A stretch of DNA of 64,000 nt from Periplaneta americana. Taxonomy: Eukaryota; Arthropoda; Insecta; Blattodea; Blattidae. Shown piece after piece: positions 32,845 through 43,788 of the stretch (within the stretch, counting starts at the first letter, position 1; every line of letters begins with the position of its first letter). The translations under genes and the position numbers were made by a program. The DNA is taken from the NCBI RefSeq assembly GCF_040183065.1, contig NC_091132.1, forward strand, positions 159,004,102 through 159,068,101, written 5' to 3'. The notes beneath the pieces were generated by a model that saw nothing but the letters and a program-made list of their open reading frames with translations, had not been told where the DNA came from and ran no database searches.

Positions 32845-33190
32845 CAAGCTCAGACCTTGGTTTATTTAAACAGAATTGGAGTGACAGACACGGCAAACTG
32901 TATATGTGGTAAAAATGGAATTGCAAACCATACTTCATTTGAATGTCCCCCTACATAAAATAAAAACAGACCAGTTCATAACTCACATCTATTAAACCCT
33001 TGGGATCTAAACTCCCTACTCAATCAAAACGCAAGTATTAAACAACATCCAATAAGGTGTAAAATGAAAATCTAACATCCGGCATGTTAGTACTACTGCA
33101 TTCATCAAGTGACAAACATAGTGCTTAATTATGAAGACCCAGACATTAAAGTTAGTCGGATCTTCAGCTGGCAGGACGTCGATAAATAAA
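32845..33190 (+). pseudogene. RNase H-bearing LINE relic, downstream part
   Basis: Continues the LINE at 31301: RIGVTDTANCICGKNG then HTSFECPLHK, the Cys/His knuckle common at the end of RNase-H LINEs (CxCG ... HxxxxCP). Stops follow. Confidence 0.6.
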
Positions 33191-34273
33191 CTGAAGTGAA
33201 GTGAACTTTTTCTACATGTCTCACGGCATCCATAATGCTATTGAACAGTTGTATTCACGTGAGTGACCGCCAAAGGGCTGTAGTAGCCCTCTAATACCTC
33301 AGTGACCGCTAACCTGCCTATCATAAGAACCGTTCTTTTTGTTCACACAGCTCTGAGGTTGAGACACAGCACACGGCTCTACTGAGAAGAAAGTGCAAGG
33401 AATAATTTTCCAATAATGCATGAATACAAAAACTTCTAATATAAATAAAGCTTTGCATCAATGTGCTTCAACAAAAGTCTCGCATTGCTTATATGGACGC
33501 TTCACCCCTGGTATTGCGAAAATTAAGAATATAATGAGCATCTTATTATTAGTTTCGCGAATTTACACACACAATTACACGCACACCAGGACACATACAC
33601 ACACAAAAAAAGAAAGTGTAATTTTTAATTAACTATTTTTTAACAAACAAAGCTGCATCAACCGCAGAATTGAAGAAATGGCATAAAATCTTAATTTTCG
33701 GAATGAAAGCATTTGTAAAAATGTAGCCATGGTATTATTGACAGTATCACTATTTACAGGAAATTCCAGCCAAGACAAAGCATTTACTAATCAAATAAAT
33801 ACTTTCTAAATACACCACTATCTAAGAATCTAATTACACTTTGCATTCAAATGTATAACTGTTCAACATGTAATATTCTATCTCTTTCTATAACATTTCT
33901 AACTCAAATACATAATACCTTGCACCACAATTTAAAATGACGGGCTATAAATAGCAATTAGGCACCTGAGGGTAATTCTCACAGAGAATAAAAATAAATG
34001 GCAGCATTGCAACATATTCCAGGTTCACTGTACTCCTGTGTTACAGCTTCAGTCATTAGATGTCATCACTTCTGAAATCAGTCCTAGAAAAGAAGAGTAG
34101 AAAATCTGTAATGTTACAAATGTGTCTGTAAATGATTTTTCCAATGGAATAATTTATTATTGGGAACTACCTCGAGATAAATTTATGAAATACATCAGAT
34201 ATGAAAGGGTAACTCAAAATACATTTTGTTGACATATTAGAGTTAGTTTTTTTAATGTGAACATCGTTAAGTA
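33191..34273. other. no gene; short hairpin and CA-rich patch
   Basis: 'agggctgtagtagccct' near 33295 can form a 6-bp stem; a CA-rich patch lies at 33565-33608. Nothing else recognised. Confidence 0.3.
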
Positions 34274-35168
34274 CAGTAGAACCCTGTTTATCTGAACTTT
34301 GGTTAACAGAAATCCAGGTTAACCGAGACTTTTTTTTTTGTTCAATGTAGAGAAAGATTTATTTGTCTTACGATTAGAGAAAATCTCGGAAAAAACCCAA
34401 CCAGGTAATCAGCCCAAGTAGGAATCGAACCTGTGCCTGAACACAATTCTGGATTGGTAGGCAAGTGCCTTAGCCGATGAGCTATGCTGGTGATGGGGCC
34501 CTCTAAAAGAAACACTTTCACTCATCTCTCACTCTTAAAGAAGGTTGCTCACTAGTTGACAATGCCTTAGAGGTGCTATTGTCAACCAGTGAAATGCGTT
34601 GCTTCAATTGTGTAGGATTACTAGCTTCACAGGAAATATAAATCAGTAAAGTAACAATGTGGATTCTTTATCTGCAGTTCGAAGCATTACAAACAGAATA
34701 TTTTTTGTAGTGTGCAAGTGTGCTTTGCGTAAACGTTACAGTGAATGGTACATTTTTTATTGAAATTTTGGGTAAAGGAAATGTGTAGTGACTACAGTTA
34801 AAGAAAAACATGAGGCTGTGAGAAGAATGAAAAAATGGTGAAATCCTCTGATATAGACTGTGTTACGTTTTGTAGAGGAAACATCATCAGAAGAAGTTTT
34901 ACTAATAAAGCAGTGGAGGGACATAGCAGCAAAGAAACATTGCGAAATTAAAACTCAGCCCAAAATATCTGATTACTTTAAGTAGATCTTGTTATTGTAA
35001 GATGTAAGTGATCAATTTTTATACTATCTGGATAACATAGAGACATTATTAATAATAATTTTTTTCTTCATAAAAAAGTGGAATTTTTGGAATTTATAGT
35101 TTATCTGAAAAACTGCTTATCTGAAATCACCTCTGCCCCCATTGTTTCGGATAAACGGGGTTCTACTG
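34274..35168 (+). mobile_element. Tigger-type element with relic transposase C-terminus
   Basis: Ends: left CAGTAGAACCCTGTTTATC, right in reverse CAGTAGAACCCCGTTTATC, both next to TA. The plus strand at 34865-34984 reads VLRFVEETSSEEVLLIKQW then RDIAAKKHCE and ISDYFK-stop, which fits the C-terminus of Tigger/jerky-like transposases. Most of the gene is missing. A SINE family 1 fragment has entered at 34352-34495. Confidence 0.85.
34352..34495 (-). mobile_element. SINE family 1 fragment
   Basis: Head on the minus strand: CATAGCTCATCGGCTAAGG (A box) and AGGTTCGATTCCTAC (B box), with the core 'ggttttttccgagatttt'. The distal half is missing. Confidence 0.8.
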
Positions 35169-35439
35169 TAACCCACATCTCATCATACTGATATTCAATT
35201 TCTTGCTACCCATTGCAGAATATTTCATAATCAATTTTAATCCATGTATCTTTAACCTCCTGAGTCCTGAGACATTTGTTGTATTATTTTTAAAGTTCAA
35301 TATAATTCTACACTTCAAAAAAAAGTCATTGACATGAGGGAAAATTCTGAAAGTTACAGTTAGGGCACAAATGCAGGTATATTATACTATACTTCGGGTC
35401 TCTACACATACATCTTATTTCATTTCATTTCATTTTTTT
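35169..35439. other. no feature recognised
   Basis: AT-rich gap with TTTCAT repeats near 35415. Confidence 0.25.
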
Positions 35440-35775
35440 TTTTATTTCATTTATTATATTCCATAGATCTTACATCAACAATGAAGCTTTAAGATGTGGA
35501 ACAAGTCAAAATTTTACAAGGTTACAATTACAATTTTTACAATTTTGCAATTTTCTACAATTTTTTGGCGAGATGTAGTGAGACCCGAGAATTCGCCAAA
35601 AGATTACCTGGCATTTGCCTTATGGTCGGGGAAACCTCGGAAAAAACCCAACAAGGTAATCAGACCAAATGGGGATGAAATGAAGTGAGGCCGAGGACTC
35701 GCCATAGACCATCCGGCATCAATCCCACAGCTGGGGAAAACCAATCAATGACACCACACGGGGGATCCGAAGTTT
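35440..35775. mobile_element. SINE-like repeat, family 2, copy 2
   Basis: Same ordered phrases as 5190-5497 and longer at the far end: it also contains 'gaggccgaggactcgccatag' and 'cagctggggaaaacc', a second core-like half. Confidence 0.7.
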
Positions 35776-36491
35776 AAAACAAAAGATTTCATAGCCTCAA
35801 ATGAAATAAAGTTATAATAAATATTAAGATTACACCCAAAAATAATAAAATAACCTCCAACAAAACTCTGCACTTATCTGCCATATTAGAATGATATTAA
35901 TATATTAACTAGTGATTGTTGGTAATTCCGAGTAACTATGTTCTGCCCAAGCCCGAGCGCAGCTCTGGATCAGCAGGACTCGATGGTTCATAGTCAGCCT
36001 GTATGAAATATAGTACGGGACTCAGAAGGTTATTTTGTATCTTCAACTTCTTCACTGTTGTTGACATACACATTCTTTCACTAAATCCATTTTAAGAGAA
36101 ATTCAGTGGCTTCATAACAGGAGATTTCATACAGCCTCTACACTCAATGTAATACCTGTTCTTTGGTATGTCATGAGATGGCACATCAAAGATACTTCTG
36201 AGAGCTTCACATAAATGACTTTATTATGTTTTTCACTTATGAGTGGTTTACTGGTGTGTTTGTATTTACTTACACAACCCTCACTACCAAACTCATACCA
36301 TGTACAAATTGATGGTTTGCCACTTTCGTCTAAACCCTCACAGCATTGTGGCAAGAGGTTTTCTCTCATCAGAACACACAAATTGCTTTCTCTGGCCTAA
36401 TGCTATTTTGGTATAACCAAAAAATGAAGAAAAACCTTGCAATCGAGTGACAAATGCTAATTTTGAGAGTTCTTTCATATGTTTTCATATA
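35776..36491. other. SINE fragment at 35941-35971; unassigned Cys-containing frame (-)
   Basis: The fragment 'gcccaagcccgagcgcagctctggatc' is from SINE family 1. An 84-codon minus frame at 36127-36381 contains QCCEGLDESGKPSICTWYEF and several Cys; I do not recognise it. Confidence 0.3.
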
Positions 36492-37569
36492 CAGTCGACT
36501 TTCGATAATTCGCAATAATTAGTGCATGAACTTCCGTGAAATATCAGAAATCGCGAATTATCCTCAAAATTTTTTATTATTATCTGAAATCCAGTAAATG
36601 TTACTCTGATAGGCTGTTACTAAAATACACTTCAAAATGAAGTGCAAAATGTGAAACAGTGCAAAACACTTTGAAACATTGTAACTTGGGCTCGGAAGTT
36701 GATGACTTAAAAATCACAGAAAAATGGCCTATAAAATGACACTATATTTCTGAAAATATGACATTAAAATTTAGAAACATGACAATGATTATAACGGTAA
36801 AATATAAAAAAAAGTATACTTTCATCTATGGAAAATACATTGTCACCAAAGTCAGTCACTAACTGTAGCAAAAAAACTTTGCTTTATTTTACTTTCTGAA
36901 TTTTTACTCTTCACTTGTGAGATACAATATGCTGACTGTGAGCACTGTGGCTGCAGTATTTGTTCTATTTTGTTGAATGGGGGAAGCACGTAACACACGT
37001 GATCAGAGGCGAGGCTTATGAAACCATAAGGAAAATTCCTGTAAGACGGAATTGAATTGCATGAGCAATCTGCAGTAGGTTCTTGAATTTAGACTACAAC
37101 TACAGCATAAAAAAATCCGTTCATAAGAAGAAAAGGGCAAAAATGCAACAAAAAGTGGAACATTTCCTAAAAAATGACCAATAGACAATAAAAGACCGAA
37201 AAATAAAAGTAGGCTATATTGGTTCGTGTTGAAGTGAACACGTTTGTATTGCATTCTGCATTGTCTGTGATGTCTCAGAAAGAAAGATGATATTTCATCA
37301 ACTTCCGAGCCCTAATTATAACTATACAGTACTACAGTGTGACAGAATCTTAAAACAAGAAATACAGGTTTTACAAAATATCATAAGACACCTTAGCTTA
37401 ACAAAAATACTGTAGTCTTTTTTTTTAGTGGATTGTTCATTTTTTCTGATTTTAGATCGAAAATTTCTTGAGAAGGAGGAAGAAAGCATAAACGAAGTAA
37501 AAACGGAAATGACGTGTTTGCTCCTCTCCCTCCCACATTAGCCTCATGTGAATTATCAGGAGTCGACTA
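36492..37569. mobile_element. possible pogo/Tigger-like non-autonomous element
   Basis: The left end CAGTCGACTTTCGATAATTC and the right end read in reverse (TAGTCGACTCCTGATAATTC) share 16 of 20 bases. The left side is preceded by TA. No transposase motif is seen in the 1.1 kb between. Confidence 0.55.
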
Positions 37570-38861
37570 CCCAGACGCATATATTAAGAATTAAGAAGAA
37601 TTAAGAATTAGCCATGAAATCTCGTGAAGGGCAAGGGTCTCCTGACTATGCAGGTTGGCTTGTCAAGCAGTTCCTGGTTAGTGACTCCGGGAATGATGGT
37701 CACTTTTGTAATGTAATAGTTTGGGATGCTGTCTGCGTTAACACTGACCTGTTCATTAGTTATTGTTTGGAATGTAATTGATGGTATTCGGAAAGTTATA
37801 AATTTTGATTGCTTTTTTATACGTTAAATTAGATAGATATAGATTTATTCAACAATTACACATACATATTACCAATAAAGAATTTATCCTTAAATCCAGT
37901 GCATGGGTCTTTTGACCATACACTTCACTATTAACAAGCAAGAATACTGGTAGAAATTCAACAAGCAATCCTCATTTATGACAAAAATATCAGAATAAAA
38001 AGAACCCTGCCTCAATTGACTTACCTAAGAGCCATTATCTGACGAATTTCAGTAGGCGTGAGTCTCCAAGTGAGAGGCCCAGAATTATTACTCCAATATC
38101 TGATATTTCAGTTACCCTCTCCAGGTTGAGAACAGTTGTCAGACGGGCAAACTTGTCACGTATAGACCACAATTAGTGCTTGTGAGGTAACCAGTGCACA
38201 AGCTTCCTTATCAAACACAAGACCGCCCAACTGCAACATAACAAAATATTCAGAATCCTTTATTTCACTAACTTGTCATCTGCAATGAAAATGTTCTTCA
38301 TTCCACAAACATCTTACAAACTTAATATGGCTGCAAATTTCAAATCATTCAATTATAGAATAAAAATGACATGACACTTCTGCATACAAAATAATCTTAT
38401 AAGTGTAAGATTTTAAGCTTTCATGGTAATTGTGTTCAAAGCAGACATATGGGTATTTCACTATGTACTGAAACTTGGACCAGTTTCTTGGGGTAGCCAG
38501 ACATAATAGGTGATCCTTCAAGTCGTACTAAATGCCCTGAAGATGCAGTTCGAAACACTGAAGACATATGGTGGGATACCCAAAGTCTGCTTCTACTTTT
38601 AAAGAGCATTAATACATAATAATCAGTCTGTGTGCATCGAACTCGCCCTGTTGAACGTGGATTTCAATACAACTTTCTCCATGTGACTAGTGACCTCACA
38701 GTTAGAATACTGACTAATGTATCATAATTGCTTGTAGTCGAAGAACCTTTAAAAATTCCTAACAATCCATCTAAGTTCATTATGAGGTTTTGAACAAATG
38801 GTTCATTGGCTTCATAACTAGCAAAGTCCTCCTGAAAACATAAGAAACTTAACTGTAGGAC
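37570..38861. other. no gene; possible Penelope terminal fragment near 38410-38600
   Basis: 'gattttaagctttcatgg' and, 130 bases on, 'ccctgaagatgcagttcgaaacact' recall the Penelope-type end at 21245, with its 'taggctttcacggcc' and 'catcttcag'. The likeness is weak. Otherwise no feature. Confidence 0.3.
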
Positions 38862-38872
38862 TGATCTTATAC

Positions 38873-40178
38873 TTACTTACAAATGGCTTTTAAGGAACCC
38901 GAAGGTTCATTGCCGCCCTCACATAAGCCCGCCAGCGGTCCCTATACTGTGCAAGATTAATCCAGTCTCTATCATCATACCCCAACTCCCTCAAATCCAT
39001 TTTAATATTATCCTCCCATCTACGTCTCGGCCTCCCTAAAGGTCTTTTTCCTTCCGGTCTCCCAACTAACACTCTATATGCATTTCTGGATTCGCCCATA
39101 CGTGCTACATATCCTGCCCATCTCAAACGTCTGGATTTAATGTTCCTAATTATGTCAGGTGAAGAATACAATGCGTGCAGTTCTGTGTTGTGTAACTTTC
39201 TCCATTCTCCTGTAACTTCATCCCGCTTAGCCCCAAATATTTTCCTAAGCACCTTATTCTCAAACACCCTGAACCTATGTTCCTCTCTCAGAGTGAGAGT
39301 CCAAGTTTCACAACCATACAGAACAACCGGTAATATAACTGTTTTATAAATTCTAACTTTCAGATTTTTGGACAGCAGACTGGATGATAAGAGCTTCTCA
39401 ATCGAATAATAACACGCATTTCCCATATTTATGCTGCGTTTAATTTCCTCCCGAGTGTCATTTATATTTGTTACTGTTGCTCCAAGATATTTGAATTTTT
39501 CCACCTCTTCGAAGGATAAATCTCCAATTTTTATATTTCCATTTCGTACAATATTCTGGTCACGAGACATAATCATATACTTTGTCTTTTCGGGATTTAC
39601 TTCCAAACTGATCGCTTTACTTGCTTCAAGTAAAATTTCCGTGTTTTCCCTAATCGTTTGTGTATTTTGTCCTAACATATTCACGTCATCCGCATAAACA
39701 AGAAGCTGATGTAACCCGTTCAATTCCAAACCCTGCCTGTTATCCTGAACTTTCCTAATGGCATATTCTAGAGCGAAGTTAAAAAGTAAAGGTGATAGTG
39801 CATCTCCCTGCTTTAGCCCGCAGTGAATTGGAAAAGCATCAGATAGAAACTGACCTATACGGACTCTGCTGTATGTTTCACTGAGACACATTTTAATTAA
39901 TCGAACTACTTTCTTAGGAATACCAAATTCAATAAGAATATCATATAATACTTCCCTCTTAACCGACTCATATGCCTTATTGAAATCTATGAATAACTGA
40001 TGTACTGTACCCTTATACTCCCATTTTTCTCCATTATCTGTCGAATACAAAAAATCTTATCAATAGTCGATCTATTACGCCGAAAACCGCACTGATCATC
40101 CCCAATAATTTCATCTACGTATGGAGTTAATCTTCTCAAAAGAATATTGGACAAAATTTTGTACGACGTCAACAAAAG
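38873..40178 (-). mobile_element. LINE copy (family B, copy 3) with 11-bp target duplication
   Basis: 5'-truncated non-LTR element on the minus strand, ending in a (GTAA)n-type tail at 38873-38880. TGATCTTATAC occurs on both sides (38862-38872 and 40179-40189), so the limits are exact. It is truncated within the RT, just before the TSYKILSNIL segment. Confidence 0.93.
38890..40050 (-). CDS. 386-codon open frame: LINE RT palm, thumb and C-terminal domain
   Basis: Uninterrupted frame with [19 protein letters not shown] (first catalytic Asp kept; Lys changed to Asn and Asp to Glu at secondary sites), [54 protein letters not shown] (intact YADD), [74 protein letters not shown] and [19 protein letters not shown]. 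Fingers residues continue in another frame at 39987-40178 after one frameshift. The endonuclease and the first RT motifs are absent, so it cannot be autonomous, but it is the best preserved copy of this family here. Confidence 0.9.
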   Translation of the reverse strand: MYSTDNGEKWEYKGTVHQLFIDFNKAYESVKREVLYDILIEFGIPKKVVRLIKMCLSETYSRVRIGQFLSDAFPIHCGLKQGDALSPLLFNFALEYAIRKVQDNRQGLELNGLHQLLVYADDVNMLGQNTQTIRENTEILLEASKAISLEVNPEKTKYMIMSRDQNIVRNGNIKIGDLSFEEVEKFKYLGATVTNINDTREEIKRSINMGNACYYSIEKLLSSSLLSKNLKVRIYKTVILPVVLYGCETWTLTLREEHRFRVFENKVLRKIFGAKRDEVTGEWRKLHNTELHALYSSPDIIRNIKSRRLRWAGYVARMGESRNAYRVLVGRPEGKRPLGRPRRRWEDNIKMDLRELGYDDRDWINLAQYRDRWRAYVRAAMNLRVP

Positions 40179-40189
40179 TGATCTTATAC

Positions 40190-41039
40190 ATAACATACAA
40201 TTTATTCTCACACAAATCAATGTCGTCAGTGACTATTATGCTTACCATTAGGTCCAAGGATTGTGGTTTGAAATGCAGCTAGACTAGACGGCATTTCAGC
40301 TGCTATATGCGCCGCACAGTGGTCTAAAATCCATATTTAGGAGGACAAATGCAGAAAAATGACATGTAAAAAAATGGAATTAAACCCTTAAATTATTTTT
40401 TCTAATAACTGAGTAACACTGAATTGATAATCTTAATCAGTGGAGGTGGCTGCATACCGAGATAAGAGGCCGGTAACATGCCACATTTCGCCACCCAGCA
40501 TTCTTACTCAGCAAGCGCCACGAGGCTGCCATTTTCCTTGTGCTGTAACTCTGTTGTAAGTGGTCGATTCCATTCTTATTTGGTACCAACATGTCAAGTA
40601 GTTCTTTAGGTATGTAACACTGTTTGTTTTTGTTACATTTAATGTTATTATAGTATGTAAAATTAGCATGAATAGACACGGGACAAAATAAAAATATAAC
40701 CATTGAGTGCAGACTTTGCTAAGGTAGAGAAAAAAAAAACCCCCTTTGGATCGTCCAAAAATGATTATTTTTCACTTCCTCCACTATTTACCTCTACTTT
40801 AAATCTAGTCTTAAGGTGCGTAGATTTGCGGAAGTAATAATTTATGAGCACTATTCTTTCGAGGTGCAGTAGTGCAATTTTTCTCGGTTGCAGTTATTTC
40901 AATATCTGTGAACCGAATCTGCTTCCGCAGTATAATTCGGGGAATTCAAGATGACAGCTTGTTAATTATGTACCAAATAAGCTTCCCGAGTGTCCAAAAG
41001 GTGCAATAGTACCTAAAATGTTACATTTTCCCTTCCATA
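40190..41039. other. no gene seen
   Basis: A minus frame at 40437-40703 has no recognisable motif. The last 80 bases lead into the tandem array. Confidence 0.3.
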
Positions 41040-42171
41040 AGATTTTGTCTAAATGCATCCCCCTGTAAGGGGTACTTCTGCTTATACCAACGTAAACAGA
41101 GTTTGTACACAAAACAAATGTGCTAAGTATAACTAATGTATACAATTTCATAAAAATCTGTTAGATAGGACAAAAGTTACTAATTTTGTCTAATTGCGCC
41201 CCCTATAAGGGGTAGTTACACTTAGACCAACGTAATGAGAGCTTGTATACAAAACATACATGCTACCTGTAACTACTTTGTAAAATTTCATAAAAATCTG
41301 TTAAATAGGAGAAAAGTTACTATTTTTGTTTAATTGTGCCCCCTATAAGGGGTAGTTCTCCTTATACCAACGTAATCAGAGCTTGTATACAAAACATATA
41401 TATGTTCCTTGTAACTGTTTTGTAAAATTTCATACAAATCTATCAAATAGGAGAAAAGTTACTGATTTTGTTTAATTGCGCCCCCCTATAAGGGGTAGTT
41501 CCCCTTATACCAACGCAACGAGAGCTTGTATACAAAACATACATGCTACCTGTAACTACTTTGTAAAATTTCATAAAAATCTGTTAAATAGGAGAAAAGT
41601 TACTATTTTTGTTAATTGCGCCCCCTATAAGGGGTATTTCCCCTTATACGAACGTAATCAGAGCTTGTATACAAAACATATATGCTACTTGTAACTGCTT
41701 TGTAAAATTTCATAAAAATCTGTTAAATAGGAGAAAAGTTACTAATTTTGTCTAATTGCGCCCCCCTATAAGGGGTGGTTCCCCTTATACCAACGTAACG
41801 AGAGCTTGTATACAAAACATATATGCTACCTGTAACTGCTGTGTAAAATTTCATAAAAATCTGTTAAATAGGAGAAAAGTTACTAATTTTGTCTAATTGC
41901 GCCCCCTATAAGGGGTAGTTCCCCTTATACCAACGTAATCAGAGCTTGTATACAAAAAACATATATGCTACTTGTAACTGTTTTGTAAAATTTCATAAAA
42001 ATCTGTCAGATAGGAGAAAAGTTTCTAATTTTGTCTAAATGCGCCCCCCTATAAGGGGTAGTTCCCCTTATACCAACGTAACGAGAGCTTGCATACAAAA
42101 CATATATGCTACCTGTAACTACTGTGTAAAATTTCATAAAAACCTGTTAGGTAGCTGAAAAGTTATTAATA
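41040..42171. repeat. ~141-bp tandem array, 8 units, each with a perfect hairpin
   Basis: The phrase CCCTATAAGG starts at 41061 (variant), 41201, 41341, 41484, 41623, 41764, 41904 and 42047, so periods are 139-143 bp. Units contain 'accaacgtaaycagagcttg', 'tatacaaaacatatatgctac', 'gtaaaatttcataaaaatctg' and 'aggagaaaagttactaattt'. In most units TATAAGGGG-TAGTT-CCCCTTATA is a perfect 9-bp inverted repeat with a 5-base loop. Two alternating subtypes (yaatcagag and aacgagag) suggest duplication by pairs. Confidence 0.95.
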
Positions 42172-42339
42172 TGTCCCGCTAAATTTGCATTCTAGACCAC
42201 TGTGCACCGTAGTATTTCTGGTATGTGACGTCACATGCTTGTACAGTAGAACCAATTGAAATTAGTCTATAACAAGTACTTCCCAAGTTCGTTTCTTCAC
42301 GTGTGAGTGTTTCAATACATTGAATAACTAAAACAACCC

Positions 42340-42348
42340 CGCGCGCGC

Positions 42349-42426
<78 letters not shown>

Positions 42427-42429
42427 GTG
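42340..42429. repeat. (CG)n(GT)n microsatellite
   Basis: A CGCGCGCG run passes into about 40 GT units; alternating purine-pyrimidine throughout. An antisense His-Thr run here is an artefact. Confidence 0.97.
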
Positions 42430-42487
42430 ATAACGGGAAGAAGAGACTGTAAAAAGAAAAGTATTGCACAGATAGGCACGGAAAAGA

Positions 42488-42660
42488 GTGTTTAAGGCAT
42501 ATAATTATTTTAAAAATGTTGACGAGCAGAACATTGCCGGCCATCTTGATGCTGGCTGCAATGTTGCCAACGTGCAAGAAACGACTGCAGAAGCATGTGG
42601 TGTGGGATTGAGAACTGTGCAAAGAGTAGGCCTATTGTTAGTGAAGGAAAGAGGGTTTGT
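42488..42660 (+). pseudogene. DDE transposase relic, N-terminal HTH part
   Basis: Plus frame: NYFKNVDEQNIAGHLDAGCN, VQETTAEACGVGLRTVQRV. TAEACGVGLRTVQRV looks like the helix-turn-helix of DDE-superfamily (IS630/Tc1-related) transposases abundant in insects. The catalytic half lies at 43349-43780 and 46048-46215, after a stretch without homology (42661-43348). Confidence 0.65.
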
Positions 42661-43348
42661 TTGGTGTCATGCTTACAGTAATCAACAGCTAAGGTATTTA
42701 TTGTCTTTTGATAATTTAAATTCTCTCCTGCGCTCTTTGTATTGCACGTGCGCATGAAGTACGATGTGGCAATGTTCTACGCTGCATTGCTCTCTGTCTC
42801 TCTCGACGCAAACGCTAGCAGACTACCGCCTTCTGAATTGCCGTCGACTCTAGGGGCGATATAAATCCTTAGGAAATGAAGCTGGGGACTCTGTTTAATA
42901 AATTTATTACACGTAGAAAAGCTTTGTTCTTTAATAACAAAGCTTCAGACATAATTTACAATCTATGCCGCATATAAAAATCAACCCTGCCCATCATTAT
43001 CTCCAGCTACCATGTCAATGGGGTAATGAATTCTACTGTTGAAGACTCCAATCTTGGAACTTGCGGGATGATGAAGCGAGGCTAAGCGGGGAATAAAAAA
43101 CAACAGATAACGTACTGAAGCTTGTGTACTATCATTGCACTGTTCAATATTACAAGGCATTCTGAAAATAATTTCACCCATCGTAGACTGGAGATCGATA
43201 TAGCTAGTGCAAATAAATGAATTCCGGAGCAACGGACATTCAGTTTTTTATATAAACGAGACCTAGGTGAATAGCAATATGATATTTCGAAAATGTTGGC
43301 AAAATGAGAGTGTAAATGTCCACACGAATGTAAACTCTGAACATGGTA
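42661..43348. other. non-homologous stretch inside the DDE relic; hairpin at 42919-42945
   Basis: AAGCTTTGTT (42919-42928) and AACAAAGCTT (42936-42945) form a perfect 10-bp inverted repeat. The region replaces the middle of the transposase and may be a further insertion, but no ends were found. Confidence 0.4.
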
Positions 43349-43780
43349 CATGTAGGAAGAATTAATGGGTTCCTTCCTAATGCAGAACTTATATATAAAG
43401 CCGGGAGATTACCACGGTCAGATGAACGCCGAAAATTTTGAAAGATGAGTAATACAAAAGTTGATATTCAATCTTCCTCCTCAATCAGTTACTGTGCTCC
43501 GTATCACTGTCTCCAGATCAACAAACCGCCATCTGTATATGCAGTAAAGACAGACATGATCTCTTGGCTTCGCAAGAAAGAAGTAAACTGTGATGAAAGT
43601 ATCAGAAAGAACGACCTCTATAACCTTATTCTATCTCTGAAGCTAAAGCAAAAAAATTACAAAGTTCACAACATTTTGGAACAACATAACCACAAAGTTC
43701 TTAGATTGCCGCCTTACATGTGCGAGTTGATTCCAATTGAATTGGCTTGAAATAAAGTGAAATGTATTGTCAGTGACAAT
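43349..43780 (+). pseudogene. DDE transposase relic, catalytic part
   Basis: GRINGFLPNAELIYKAG, then in a shifted frame DYHGQMNAENFE, then a 101-codon frame (43445-43750) with CAPYHCLQINKPPSVYAVKT, DMISWLRKKEVNCDES, NDLYNLILSLKLKQKNYK, HKVLRLPPYMCELIPIELA. The family pattern is VxxDNAPYH ... LPPYxxELNPIExxW. Here the Asp before APYH is replaced (SYCAPYH) and Trp after IELA is a stop, so catalysis would be lost, while the Glu of CELxPIE remains. The sequence stops at a hAT insertion (43789) and continues at 46048. Confidence 0.85.
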
Positions 43781-43788
43781 GTCATGGG

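Noticed and set aside
33540-33608. CA microsatellite
   Set aside because: The patch is CA-rich but too interrupted to list as a clean repeat.
39140-39697. Plus-strand frames over the LINE at 38873-40178
   Set aside because: Antisense shadows of the intact minus-strand RT frame.
42179-42622. 147-codon minus frame with a long His-Thr run
   Set aside because: It is the translation of the GT microsatellite; nothing on either side is protein-like.
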